DNA of 32,951 bases from Lachnoanaerobaculum saburreum DSM 3986 (GCF_000185385.1 NZ_GL622296.1:2978773-3011723), one strand, 5' to 3'. Positions 17,314 to 26,160 are shown, counted from the stretch's first letter. Program-made: numbers and translations. Notes: generated by a model from the sequence alone, not told the origin.

Positions 17314-18008
17314 TGAAACCGCTTCGTTTATTATTAGGTATTATCTTAAGCTTTTCACTGATGTTTATTGCACTGATTACCTCAATCGAAGCCGCTGCAT
17401 ACTCCGACTTTTCATTCTATGAAAAAGAGTATAATAAATATGCGGTGACCCGCTTTGTCGGCATATCAATGCCTGACCTTATGAATGTCACTGTGAATAT
17501 GATGCACTATCTGAACGGCAATAAAGACACTCTTACTGATGTAGAAGCTACTATAAAAGATGTTCCGGGTACTCCCTTCTTTAATGAGAGAGAAGTTGCA
17601 CATATGAAGGATGTGCGAGGTCTTTTTATAGGTGCCGTTCATCTTAGGAATCTACTGATTGTTGTAAGTATAATCTGTATTATATCGGCAAAACTTCTTA
17701 AGGGCAGTACATCAAGATTTATTTCAAATGTATTATTATATGGCACTTTAATTTCACTTGCTGTAACCGGTATGCTTATATTTATTATTTCAGGTGACTT
17801 TGAGAAATATTTTATTCTCTTCCATCACGTGCTTTTTAACAATGATTTGTGGATGCTTAATCCGGCTACAGACAATCTGATAAATATTGTACCTGAAGGC
17901 TTCTTTGTGGATATGACAAAGAGAATAGTGATAATATTTTCTTCATACATTATATTTTTGGTCGGATGCGGCATAGTGATAAAGAAAAGCTTCAAAATAA
18001 TTTCTTAA
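17313..18008 (+). CDS. TIGR01906/DUF1461-like integral membrane protein
   Basis: A 231-residue protein with four predicted membrane helices (about 4-28, 112-128, 138-158 and 205-225) and a large outer or inner loop after the first. The conserved-looking block FHHVLFNNDLWMLNP followed by NLINIVPEGFF matches what I know of the TIGR01906 (DUF1461) family, whose function is not established. The start is the ATG at 17313, inside the subunit D stop (TGATG) and preceded by AAGGAAG; an upstream TTG in the same frame is less likely. As the last cistron of the ATPase operon it may help assemble or adjust the enzyme, but this is only context. Confidence 0.75.
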   Translation: MKPLRLLLGIILSFSLMFIALITSIEAAAYSDFSFYEKEYNKYAVTRFVGISMPDLMNVTVNMMHYLNGNKDTLTDVEATIKDVPGTPFFNEREVAHMKDVRGLFIGAVHLRNLLIVVSIICIISAKLLKGSTSRFISNVLLYGTLISLAVTGMLIFIISGDFEKYFILFHHVLFNNDLWMLNPATDNLINIVPEGFFVDMTKRIVIIFSSYIIFLVGCGIVIKKSFKIIS

Positions 18009-18020
18009 ATCTTTATAAGC

Positions 18021-18055
18021 AAAAAGCGATATCTTAAAGTTTGATATCGCTTTTT
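18021..18055. terminator. Bidirectional terminator between the ATPase operon and the methyltransferase
   Basis: A perfect 13-bp stem, AAAAAGCGATATC (18021-18033) with GATATCGCTTTTT (18043-18055), around a 9-nt loop. T-runs on both strands let it serve the two converging genes. Confidence 0.92.
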
Positions 18056-18059
18056 ATAT

Positions 18060-19061
18060 CTATATTTTCCTTAAACAATGCAAATATTCCGTAGTTATAT
18101 CAGCTGCAATCGTTCTGTTTTCATCTCTATCCGCTTTAAAACGCCTATATTCCTTAGTAAAAAAATCATATTCACCGTATTTTGACATTATATCTTTAAT
18201 TGTTTTAAGATCCATAAGTCCTTCATTGTTATAGCTTAAAATGATATATTTAAAATCGGCATTCTTTATCAAATCTTCAAATATATCTATTACGGTACGT
18301 TTTGAGCAATATTTACTTTTTTGATATGTCTCATCTCTCAGTCCGGTAACACCTCTCAATTTCGGTGTATCATATTTGGCAATGGTCTCCAAAACATGAT
18401 AATTGGAACAGTACTGCCTGTTATTATATGGAGGGTCTATATATAATACATCTCCGCCGACTTTCTTTATCAATTCATTAATATCTTCATTGTAGACCTT
18501 TCCGATATTACCGTTGCCTACAGGTAAAAGCTCAAGTATAAATTCTTTTTGTGCCGGCTTTTTTATATGTTTAAGGAAAGCACCGTAAACCGATGCTGTA
18601 TTTGCATATTTATCTATTGAGTTAATCAAACTTGCCAGATAATAAAAATATAGATTATCATTTATTTCACCTGCTCTATACAGTCTTTCCAACTCAATTC
18701 TGACAGCATCACATTTCATTCCGTTTTCATTTGTAAAATAATTTCTCCCTGAACCTGAACCTTCACAGTAGTTATTATAAATAAAGCCCTTAACAGGATT
18801 AAGATTGTTGAAATATTCAAGTAAGCTGTCATCCAACTCCGGTATATTTTCAATATAATGTTTATTTAAAACATAGCTATAGTATTGGATATCATTTGAT
18901 ATTACACTATGTCCTTTCTCCTTATATCTTTGCCCTACAACTCCGGTTCCCGCAAACAAATCTCCAAAGACAAAACTGTCACCTTCCTTATATCCTGTAA
19001 ATTCTTCTATAGTTGTTTCCAAAAAATCCAATAATGATTGCTTTGACCCAATATAATTCAT
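18060..19061 (-). CDS. D12-class adenine-N6 DNA methyltransferase, solitary
   Basis: DNA methyltransferase that would transfer a methyl group from S-adenosylmethionine to adenine N6. With the start at the ATG at 19059-19061 (behind AAAGGAAAGG; a longer frame adds seven residues) it has 333 residues. Motif X is the N-terminal MNYIGSKQSLL, motif I FGDLFAGTG (about 32-40) and motif IV DPPY (209-212). The following NNRQYCSNYH resembles methyltransferases of the FokI/NlaIII-type alpha group; that is recollection, and the recognition site cannot be derived. No restriction gene is adjacent, so it may be an orphan or the remnant of a system. Its AT-rich codon use differs somewhat from the flanking ATPase and sugar genes, which fits acquisition. 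Confidence 0.9.
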   Translation of the reverse strand: MNYIGSKQSLLDFLETTIEEFTGYKEGDSFVFGDLFAGTGVVGQRYKEKGHSVISNDIQYYSYVLNKHYIENIPELDDSLLEYFNNLNPVKGFIYNNYCEGSGSGRNYFTNENGMKCDAVRIELERLYRAGEINDNLYFYYLASLINSIDKYANTASVYGAFLKHIKKPAQKEFILELLPVGNGNIGKVYNEDINELIKKVGGDVLYIDPPYNNRQYCSNYHVLETIAKYDTPKLRGVTGLRDETYQKSKYCSKRTVIDIFEDLIKNADFKYIILSYNNEGLMDLKTIKDIMSKYGEYDFFTKEYRRFKADRDENRTIAADITTEYLHCLRKI

Positions 19062-19094
19062 TACCGCCTTTCCTTTCATCAAGAAATATTTTCT

Positions 19095-19120
19095 ATTATA
19101 TGTTTATACTGTCAGCTGTT
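19095..19120 (-). promoter_or_regulatory. Probable promoter of the methyltransferase gene
   Basis: On the minus strand, -10 TATAAT (19100-19095) is preceded after 16 bp by GTAACA, a partial -35 match. It is moderate support only; the TGTCAGCT repeat copy at 19110-19117 lies between the two boxes. Confidence 0.4.
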
Positions 19121-19138
19121 ACTTTTAACTTGTCAGCT
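19110..19138. repeat. Direct repeat TGTCAGCT with 21-bp period
   Basis: Identical 8-mers at 19110-19117 and 19131-19138, exactly two helical turns apart, between the divergent methyltransferase and alpha-glucosidase genes. The right copy overlaps the predicted -35 of the glucosidase and the left copy lies in the methyltransferase promoter, a layout suited to a shared regulator. Confidence 0.45.
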
Positions 19139-19158
19139 TATTATACTATTTTTATAAA
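19130..19158 (+). promoter_or_regulatory. Probable promoter of the GH13 gene
   Basis: -35 TTGTCA (19130-19135), 17-bp spacer, -10 TATAAA (19153-19158), giving a leader of about 155 nt. A second, weaker candidate is TTGCAT (19252-19257), 17 bp, TAAATT (19275-19280). Confidence 0.5.
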
Positions 19159-19320
19159 TAATACTCTATGCTTAAGGTATAAAAGTAGGATTTATTACAT
19201 ATATTTACATTATTTTTATTCTCCATACCAAGCAAAAGACTTTATGTCTATTTGCATAATTTTATATATTGTGATAAATTATGTTTCTGAAAGAAAGTTT
19301 ATTTTCTTAGGAGGTTTTGT

Positions 19321-20997
19321 ATGACAAAAAAATGGTGGCATGGTAAAGTTGCTTATCAGATATATCCAAAAAGTTTTAATGATACTACAGGCAGCGGTAT
19401 CGGCGATCTTAAAGGTATCACCCAAAAGCTTGACTACCTGAAGGAACTTGGAATAGATATCATATGGATTTCACCCTGCTATTGCACTCCTTTTGCAGAT
19501 CAGGGCTATGATATTTCAGACTACTACAATATAGACCCGGTTTTTGGAAATATGGATGATATGGATGATCTTTTGGCAGAAGCCAAAAAAAGAGGTATGT
19601 ACATCCTTATGGATCTTGTGGTAAATCACTGTTCAGATGAACATGAGTGGTTCAAAAAAGCAATGGCTAATCCTGACGGTGAATACGGCAAATACTTCTA
19701 TATTGAGGAGGGTAAAGACGGTAAGGAGCCGAACAATTGGCGTTCATACTTTGGAGGCAGTGCATGGGAGAAGATACCTGGAACCGACAAGTACTATCTT
19801 CATCTCTTCCACAAAAAGCAACCTGATTTAAACTGGGAGAATGAAAAGGTTCGTAAAGAAATATACAAGATGATTAACTGGTGGTTTGACAAGGGTCTTG
19901 CAGGCTTTAGAATAGATGCCATTATCAATATAAAGAAGGCCCTCCCGATAATTGATTATTGCTACACACCTGACAGAGAGGACGGTTTTGTACAACCGCA
20001 GAAGATGCTTAAGGATGCTGTCGGTGTAGGTGAATTCCTGACAGAGCTGAAAAATGAGACCTTTGCAAAACATGATGCTTTCACAGTAGGTGAAGTATTT
20101 GATGAACGTGAAGAAGATATTCCACTTTTCATAGGTGAGAACGGCTATTTTTCAAGTATGTTTGACTTTAATGAAACTATATTCGGAAAGAGTAAGAACG
20201 GTTGGTATGACTGCTCTCCTATCACTCCTGATGACTACAAGAGATGCTGCTTTGAGACTCAACAAAGGGTTGGAGATATAGGTATGATCTCTACCATTAT
20301 AGAAAATCATGATGAACCAAGAGGTGTAAGTCACTATATTCCTTCAGAAGATCTAAGTGAAACTGCTAAGAAGTTCCTCGGTACTATGCAGTTTATGCTG
20401 CGTGGTCTTCCGTTTATCTACCAAGGTCAGGAAATAGGTATGGAGAATGTAAACTTTACATCCATGGATCAAATAGATGATATCTCTACCCGTGACCAGT
20501 ACAAGGTCGCAATCAATGCCGGACTTTCTCCTGATGAAGCATTTGCGGCAGTAAAGAAGTACAGCCGTGATAACAGCCGTACACCTTTCCAGTGGGATAC
20601 AAGTGAAAATGCAGGCTTTTCCACCGGCAAGCCATGGCTTATGGTAAGTCCCGACTATAAGAGAATCAATGTTGCATCACAGATAAATGATCCTGACTCA
20701 CTGCTCTCCTACTATAAAAAACTCACTGCTCTCAGAAAAAATCCTGAGTATGCTGAAACTGTAGTATACGGTAAGACAGTGCCTTATCTTCCTGAGGTGG
20801 AAAGGCTGATGGCTTTTAAGAGAGTCGGTGATAATCAGACATTACTTGTACTTGGTAACTTCCAAACAAAACCACAGATTGTAAAGCTACCCTCAAAGTG
20901 CAAGAAAGTAGTTCTAAATAATGTAAAAAATGTAGAATTTGTTTCAGATACCGAAATAAAACTTGAAGGATATCAGGCACTGGTGATTGAAATATAA
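19321..20997 (+). CDS. GH13 alpha-glucosidase, probably alpha-1,4-acting
   Basis: Cytoplasmic exo-acting alpha-glucosidase of 558 residues with the full GH13 oligo-1,6-glucosidase-type layout. Catalytic residues are Asp199 (GFRIDA), Glu258 (TVGEVFD) and Asp331 (ENHDEPR). The residue after the nucleophile is Ala200; in this subfamily Val there marks alpha-1,6 preference, while Ala or other small residues go with alpha-1,4 activity. It would release glucose from imported maltodextrins. No signal peptide is present. The start is supported by TAGGAGG. It converges with malQ and has its own promoter, so it is separate from the sugar transport operon. Trehalose-6-phosphate hydrolase is an alternative but less likely. 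Confidence 0.88.
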   Translation: MTKKWWHGKVAYQIYPKSFNDTTGSGIGDLKGITQKLDYLKELGIDIIWISPCYCTPFADQGYDISDYYNIDPVFGNMDDMDDLLAEAKKRGMYILMDLVVNHCSDEHEWFKKAMANPDGEYGKYFYIEEGKDGKEPNNWRSYFGGSAWEKIPGTDKYYLHLFHKKQPDLNWENEKVRKEIYKMINWWFDKGLAGFRIDAIINIKKALPIIDYCYTPDREDGFVQPQKMLKDAVGVGEFLTELKNETFAKHDAFTVGEVFDEREEDIPLFIGENGYFSSMFDFNETIFGKSKNGWYDCSPITPDDYKRCCFETQQRVGDIGMISTIIENHDEPRGVSHYIPSEDLSETAKKFLGTMQFMLRGLPFIYQGQEIGMENVNFTSMDQIDDISTRDQYKVAINAGLSPDEAFAAVKKYSRDNSRTPFQWDTSENAGFSTGKPWLMVSPDYKRINVASQINDPDSLLSYYKKLTALRKNPEYAETVVYGKTVPYLPEVERLMAFKRVGDNQTLLVLGNFQTKPQIVKLPSKCKKVVLNNVKNVEFVSDTEIKLEGYQALVIEI

Positions 20998-21023
20998 AAA
21001 CTTGGCTGTTATCTGCACTTGAT

Positions 21024-21063
21024 AAAAGCCGCAGTAAACTGTATACCGTTTACTGCGGCTTTT
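21024..21063. terminator. Bidirectional terminator between the GH13 gene and malQ
   Basis: A perfect 16-bp stem (21024-21039 with 21048-21063) and 8-nt loop, starting AAAAGCCGCAG and ending CTGCGGCTTTT, with more T residues after it. It serves both converging genes. Confidence 0.95.
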
Positions 21064-21081
21064 TTTATAAAATACTATACT

Positions 21082-22578
21082 TTATCTTGCTCTTCCATAT
21101 AGTTCGGTAAGATATTTTATCTTTTTCCAAACATCCTCACTCATTTCCTTATCGGTGAGCCTGAACATCCAGTTCTTGCCGATAGTGGACGGTGTGTTCA
21201 TTCTGTAGTTGTGATCATAGTGTAAATAGTCCTGTATAGGGATAATACAGGTATCTGAAACACTGCCTATTGCACCTCTGACTAAAGCATCACAAACCTC
21301 GATATGCTTTATCCCCTTCTTTAAGTTGAAGTATTCAAGTACCTTATCATACTCCTTTTCTGTTATATCATTTAGCCAGCCCATCACAGTCTCATTGTCA
21401 TGAGTTCCGGTATAGACCACACTGTTCCTTGTATAATTATGTGGCAGATAATCATTTGCATTTCCGGTATCTCTTGAATCAAAGGCAAACTCAAGTACCT
21501 TCATCCCCGGATATCCACTGTCATTTACCAGCTTACGCACACTGTCTGTAACATACCCGAGATCCTCGGCAATCAACCTGCAATCACCCAAACACTCCTT
21601 AATCCTGTTGAAAAGTTCAATTCCCGGTCCCTTCTCCCAATGACCGCCCGATGCAGTCTCATCTTTAGCCGGGATAGAATAGTACTCATCAAAACCTCTA
21701 AAGTGATCAATGCGGATAACATCATACCATTCAAAGTTCTTCTTTAATCTCTTTATCCACCATTTAAAACCTGTATTCCTGTGATATTCCCAATTATAAA
21801 GAGGATTTCCCCAAAGCTGTCCGTCAGGAGCAAAACCGTCAGGCGGACATCCTGCCACCGCAGTTGCCTTGCCTTCTTCCCCTATCTGAAAAAGTTCAGG
21901 ATGTGCCCATGTATCTGCACTGTCCATGGCAACATATATCGGAATATCACCGATTATCTCAACACCGTTCTCATTAGCATATGCCTTTAACTTCTTCCAC
22001 TGCACATCAAACTTGTACTGTAAGAACTGATAGAACTCAATATCAAAGTAAAGCTTCTCTCTGTAGTAGTTTATAGAATAGTCATATCTGTCTCTTATAT
22101 CCTTCGGCCATGCACTGAAAGGCTCACCGTTAAAATAGTCCTTAAGTGACATAAAGAGCGCATAATCCCAAATCCACTTGGAGTTTTCATAAACAAAATC
22201 TTGAAAAGCTTCATCCTCATAGACTTTGGCCCTCTCATATGCCTTATGCAAAAGTTCAAATCTGCCCTCATATAATTTTTTATAGTCAACCTTTTTCGGA
22301 TTATTACCAAAGTCTACACTATCACATTCTTTCTTTGTCAAAAGTCCTTCTTCTATAAGCTCATATAAATCTATAAAATATGGATTGCCTGCAAATGTTG
22401 AAAATGATTGATAAGGTGAATCCCCGTAGCTTGTCGGACCCAGCGGCAGAATCTGCCAATATGACTGCTTTGCCTTTTTTAACTTATCTACAAAGCGATA
22501 CGCCTCTCTTCCGAAACTTCCTATGCCATATCTGCCCGGAAGGCTGCTTACATGTAATAAAATTCCGCTTCTTCTCAT
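21082..22578 (-). CDS. malQ: 4-alpha-glucanotransferase (amylomaltase), GH77
   Basis: Transfers maltosyl and longer glucan units between maltodextrins and releases glucose, in the cytoplasm. The 498-residue protein has the GH77 catalytic residues at standard places: nucleophile Asp291 in IRIDHFRGF, acid/base Glu338 in AEDLG and Asp394 in GTHDN, plus GDIPIYVAMDSADTW. Length is that of the short bacterial form without extra N-terminal domains. The ATG is preceded by AAGGAGG. It is the last gene of the minus-strand sugar operon, 12 bp after the permease gene, which joins uptake with processing. Confidence 0.96.
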   Translation of the reverse strand: MRRSGILLHVSSLPGRYGIGSFGREAYRFVDKLKKAKQSYWQILPLGPTSYGDSPYQSFSTFAGNPYFIDLYELIEEGLLTKKECDSVDFGNNPKKVDYKKLYEGRFELLHKAYERAKVYEDEAFQDFVYENSKWIWDYALFMSLKDYFNGEPFSAWPKDIRDRYDYSINYYREKLYFDIEFYQFLQYKFDVQWKKLKAYANENGVEIIGDIPIYVAMDSADTWAHPELFQIGEEGKATAVAGCPPDGFAPDGQLWGNPLYNWEYHRNTGFKWWIKRLKKNFEWYDVIRIDHFRGFDEYYSIPAKDETASGGHWEKGPGIELFNRIKECLGDCRLIAEDLGYVTDSVRKLVNDSGYPGMKVLEFAFDSRDTGNANDYLPHNYTRNSVVYTGTHDNETVMGWLNDITEKEYDKVLEYFNLKKGIKHIEVCDALVRGAIGSVSDTCIIPIQDYLHYDHNYRMNTPSTIGKNWMFRLTDKEMSEDVWKKIKYLTELYGRAR

Positions 22579-22590
22579 AATTACCTCCTT

Positions 22591-23451
22591 TTATTTGATA
22601 GCTCCGTCTACCATTCCCTGTATAATCTGCTTTTGTGCAATCAGGAACAAAATAACAATAGGAATCATAGCAAGGAAGGCGGCACTAAGAATCAAATCCC
22701 ACTGTTTAACATAAGAACCTACAAAACTGCTTACCGCAATAGGCAATGTCTTAATCTTACCGTTAAGTCCAAGCATAATAGACGGCAACAAATAGTCATT
22801 CCAAATCCAAAGACCGTTCAAGATAAGTACCGTCATCTGCACAGGACGAAGTAAAGGCATTATAATCCTGAAGAAAGTACCCTCAGGAGAACAGCCGTCA
22901 ATCCATGCAGCCTCTTCAAGTTCCTTAGGAATACCCTTTATAAAGCCATGCAATACAAAGATTGACATAGAACCGCCAAAACCTAAGTAGGCAAATACAA
23001 CCCCCTTGTAGCTTGAGAGCATCTGTATACCTGTAAAGTTTCCTATATTCTTGAAAACTGTAAGTATAGGAAGCATAACAACCTGAAAAGGAATAACCAT
23101 AGCGGCTACAAACATCATAAAGATAATATTTGACCAACCCTCTTTATGATGACGGCTGAGTACCCATGCCGCCATAGATGAAAATAATGTCAGAAGTATC
23201 AATGAAACAACTGTAATTATCACAGAACTTCTAAATGAACTCCAATAGCTGAAGTTGTCATTATTTATAACACCCTTAAAGTTTGCAAACATCTGACCCC
23301 AGTTCTTAGGCAGAGTGATAGGACTGATTACTATATCCGCACTGGTCTTTGCAGAGTTGATTACCACAAGGAAAAACGGACATAGTATAAAGAATGCAAT
23401 GATAAAGCCGACAACGGTCCCAATCACATTTCTAATCTTTTGTGCTCTCAT
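22591..23451 (-). CDS. Carbohydrate ABC transporter permease, MalG type
   Basis: Inner-membrane permease of 286 residues with six predicted helices. The ATPase-contact loop reads LEEAAWIDGCSPEGTFFRI, the EAA motif of sugar permeases (CUT1). It forms the channel with the MalF-type subunit encoded just before it; the genes overlap by one base (TAATG), with AAGGAGG upstream. Operon partners point to maltodextrins or isomaltodextrins as cargo. It has no linked ATPase gene in the operon; the MsmK-type protein at 28086-29198 is the obvious partner. Confidence 0.93.
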   Translation of the reverse strand: MRAQKIRNVIGTVVGFIIAFFILCPFFLVVINSAKTSADIVISPITLPKNWGQMFANFKGVINNDNFSYWSSFRSSVIITVVSLILLTLFSSMAAWVLSRHHKEGWSNIIFMMFVAAMVIPFQVVMLPILTVFKNIGNFTGIQMLSSYKGVVFAYLGFGGSMSIFVLHGFIKGIPKELEEAAWIDGCSPEGTFFRIIMPLLRPVQMTVLILNGLWIWNDYLLPSIMLGLNGKIKTLPIAVSSFVGSYVKQWDLILSAAFLAMIPIVILFLIAQKQIIQGMVDGAIK

Positions 23452-24491
23452 TATAACTCCACCTCCTTCTTTTTGCTGATTGCAACCTGTGTAAGCGATA
23501 CTACTGCAAGTATTATAAAGAATACAACCGCCTTGGTCTGACCGAGTGCATAATTATTCTTTCTGATAGCTGTATTATAGATATTCAATGCTAAAAGCTC
23601 TGTAGACTGTATAATATCCGCTCCCATGATACGGCTTGGAGCACCGTTTGTTATAGCGAGGTTAAGATCAAACTGCTTGAATGAATTGACCAATGTAAGG
23701 AATATACATACTGTAAAAGTATTTGCAATCATAGGCATCTTTATCCTAAAGAGTGTTGTGATTGCAGAAGCGCCGTCCACTCCGGCAGCCTCAAGTACAT
23801 CCTTGGGTACAGTCTGAAGACCTGTAAGATAAATAAGCATTATGTAGCCGGCATACTGCCATGTATTGACTATAAGGATTGCAAGAAGTGCAAGATTTGC
23901 ATTTGTCAGCATTGATACCGAACCTGCAAATACAGTAGTAAATACCTTATTGAATATAAACTGCCATACATAACCGAGTACAAGACCGCCGATCAGGTTC
24001 GGCAAAAAGTATGCTGAACGGAAAAATGATGTTCCTTTAATCTTTGATGAACATACAAGTGCCAAGGCAAACCCGACTATATTCACCAAAATCATATTTA
24101 TAACTGTATAGATTACTGTAATTACAAATGAATAAACATAATCCGACTGCTTGAACATAGTAATATAATTGCCCAATCCGACGAACTTGGTAACCTGTAT
24201 ACCGTTCCAGTCTGTAAATGAATATATAATACCCAAAATAAAAGGGATAATAACCGTAACTGCAAAAGTAAATATCATCGGAAACAGGAAAACCATGTTT
24301 ACTATTTTGGTATGCTTTTTGTTTGGCATTTTAAATATACCGAATATCAATAAAACTACACCAAATATCAACATATAGCCTCGCAGCTCTCCTGTGGCTT
24401 TCATCAAGTCCAAAATTAATGCATAAATCGTCAATACTGCTCCTACCACCATCCAGATAAGTGGTAATGTCTTTGCATTTTTTGTATTCAA
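23451..24491 (-). CDS. Carbohydrate ABC transporter permease, MalF type
   Basis: Inner-membrane permease, about 346 residues, with eight predicted helices: two extra N-terminal ones (about 8-28 and 35-55) precede the six-helix core, as in MalF. The EAA loop is LEAAGVDGASAITTLFRIKMP. I choose TTG at 24489-24491, which follows AAAGGAG by 5 nt; the longer frame starts with another TTG (24506) that contains the ribosome binding site within its coding part. The weak start and the terminator upstream should keep permease levels below those of the binding protein. Confidence 0.9.
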   Translation of the reverse strand: MNTKNAKTLPLIWMVVGAVLTIYALILDLMKATGELRGYMLIFGVVLLIFGIFKMPNKKHTKIVNMVFLFPMIFTFAVTVIIPFILGIIYSFTDWNGIQVTKFVGLGNYITMFKQSDYVYSFVITVIYTVINMILVNIVGFALALVCSSKIKGTSFFRSAYFLPNLIGGLVLGYVWQFIFNKVFTTVFAGSVSMLTNANLALLAILIVNTWQYAGYIMLIYLTGLQTVPKDVLEAAGVDGASAITTLFRIKMPMIANTFTVCIFLTLVNSFKQFDLNLAITNGAPSRIMGADIIQSTELLALNIYNTAIRKNNYALGQTKAVVFFIILAVVSLTQVAISKKKEVEL

Positions 24492-24506
24492 GTTTGCTCC
24501 TTTCAA

Positions 24507-24521
24507 ATGCCTCTAAGGCAT
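24507..24521 (-). promoter_or_regulatory. Small hairpin upstream of the MalF-type gene
   Basis: ATGCCT (24507-24512), loop CTA, AGGCAT (24516-24521). It lies directly before the ribosome binding site and would form at the 5' side of transcripts that pass the terminator. Confidence 0.35.
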
Positions 24522-24541
24522 AAAGATATATCTATAAAAAA

Positions 24542-24565
24542 ATGGCGACTTTAAAAAGTCGCCAT
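24542..24565 (-). terminator. Terminator/attenuator between the binding protein and permease genes
   Basis: A perfect 9-bp stem, ATGGCGACT (24542-24550) with AGTCGCCAT (24557-24565), loop of 6, followed on the minus strand by TTTTTTTATAG. As there is no good promoter after it, it probably works as a partial terminator that makes the upstream binding protein more abundant than the permeases. Confidence 0.85.
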
Positions 24566-24577
24566 CCTAAGTTCTTG

Positions 24578-24748
24578 AAAACAGAAAATCTGTTTTTTGC
24601 GATAAATACCGCAAAGCATCCAAATGCCTTGGCAATATATATTAACTTTCCACAGCTAATCTCATGCACTCTTTATACTTAAAGGCTTAGCTGTTCTAAA
24701 ATTTGCGAAGCATTTTTAAAGATTATTATTTTTTAAAAAGATTATCAT
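24578..24748 (-). promoter_or_regulatory. Structured intergenic RNA after the binding protein gene
   Basis: Several inverted repeats lie in this gap: AAAACAGA/TCTGTTTT (24578-24596), TTTGCG/CGCAAA (24596-24615) and the longer ACAGCTAA (24652-24659) with TTAGCTGT (24687-24694). They may stabilise the 3' end of the binding protein mRNA. No gene or known RNA family is recognised. Confidence 0.4.
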
Positions 24749-26113
24749 TTATTGCTTTTTATTTGCTGCAACATAATCGGCAATTGTAGTCTTCATCATT
24801 TGAACAAACTGATCATTTGTCATATCACCCTTTGCAAAAGACTCAAAGATAAGACCAAGTTTATTCTGTGCAATACCCTCAGGCATATTTGACCAAGCCC
24901 ATGAAGATGTGTTACCTGCATCAACATATTTCTTTAAGCTTACTGCAAGCGGTGTCTCAGGCTCAACTGTACTTGTCTTATATGGTGAAATCATACCTGC
25001 TTCTTTTACAAGAATCTCCTGTGCATCAGGATCTGTAGCTAAATAGTCAAGGAACTTCTTAGCGGCATCCACATTCTTGCCGTCCTTATATACACACCAC
25101 CATGACGGGCAGTCTGCAAGTATCTTTGTCATATCCGCCTTTGTAAATGCAAGAGGTAAAAGGCCCGCCTTAAAGGTTACATTGTATGTAGGAAGTGAAG
25201 GATCAATCCAGTTACCCTGTGTAATAAATGCTGTTTTACCCTGTGCCCAAAGTGCAAGCTGATCATCATATGTTCCTGAGATAAGTACCTGCGGATCCGC
25301 ATACTTGAAAAGTAAAGCTGTCATATCTGCAAACTCACCAAGTCTTTGATCGTCGAACTCACCCTTCATAGCCATATCAAAGTACTTATTGTCACCTCTG
25401 TCAAGACCGCCTGTATAATAGTAACCGAATAAGTGGTTGCCTGTTGACCAGTACATCTGTCCCGACTCGGCAGCTACAGATGCCACCGCCTGAAGACCAA
25501 GCTCACTTTTCATACTGTCAAGCTTCTCAAAAGCCGCCTTAAATGCATCATAGTTTTTAAGTGATGCAGGGTCGATACCCGCCTTCTCAAGGATATCCGC
25601 GTTATATGTTATACCGTAGCCTTCTACCGCATACGGGAAACCGACCACCTTACCGGAAGTCTTATCTTTATATGCAAAATCTGTATTCTTTGCAAATTCA
25701 CTGTCACTAAGGTCGGCAACAGAATCTGTCCAGTTTGCATAGTCACCGTCACCGCCGATAACGAAGATATCAGGCATATTGTCGGCAGCCTTATAACTCT
25801 TTAGCTGTCCCTGAATATCAACACCGCCGCCTAAAGACTCGATAACCACTTCCTGACCTGTCTTTTCTTTGTACTTCTCAGCCACCTTCTTTAACTGTGA
25901 ATCAATCTCAATCTTACCGTTGACAAGTCTGAGTGCTCCTTCACCGGCTTTACTGTCAGCCTTAGACTCACCTGCCTTAGTCTCTGCCGCACTGCTTTGA
26001 GTATCTGCACCGCTTGCACTTGTTTCATTAGTTGTAGCACCTGAACCGCATCCTGCCAATATGGCGGATACAGCTAAAATACCTGCTGCAACACTCAAGA
26101 ATCTCTTTTTCAT
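24749..26113 (-). CDS. Carbohydrate ABC transporter substrate-binding lipoprotein (MalE/MsmE type)
   Basis: Extracytoplasmic sugar-binding protein, family 1 (CUT1), 454 residues. The start is the ATG at 26111-26113 behind GGAGGAG. The leader MKKRFLS and following hydrophobic stretch end in the lipobox LAGC with Cys22 as the anchor, then a Ser/Ala/Thr linker to about residue 60. The C-terminal lobe ends in a helix with the MKTTIADYVAANKKQ sequence. It follows the GH13 gene by 47 bp and precedes the terminator and permeases. The neighbouring glucosidases and malQ suggest alpha-glucan oligosaccharides as ligand, with isomaltodextrins possible. Confidence 0.92.
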   Translation of the reverse strand: MKKRFLSVAAGILAVSAILAGCGSGATTNETSASGADTQSSAAETKAGESKADSKAGEGALRLVNGKIEIDSQLKKVAEKYKEKTGQEVVIESLGGGVDIQGQLKSYKAADNMPDIFVIGGDGDYANWTDSVADLSDSEFAKNTDFAYKDKTSGKVVGFPYAVEGYGITYNADILEKAGIDPASLKNYDAFKAAFEKLDSMKSELGLQAVASVAAESGQMYWSTGNHLFGYYYTGGLDRGDNKYFDMAMKGEFDDQRLGEFADMTALLFKYADPQVLISGTYDDQLALWAQGKTAFITQGNWIDPSLPTYNVTFKAGLLPLAFTKADMTKILADCPSWWCVYKDGKNVDAAKKFLDYLATDPDAQEILVKEAGMISPYKTSTVEPETPLAVSLKKYVDAGNTSSWAWSNMPEGIAQNKLGLIFESFAKGDMTNDQFVQMMKTTIADYVAANKKQ

Positions 26114-26160
26114 TTTATTCTCCTCCATTGAGTATCTTAATACTATTGGTTAATATATTA

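Noticed and set aside
19013-19324. 103-residue plus-strand frame before the GH13 gene
   Set aside because: Starts inside the opposing methyltransferase gene and runs through the AT-rich promoter region; no ribosome binding site and low-complexity composition.
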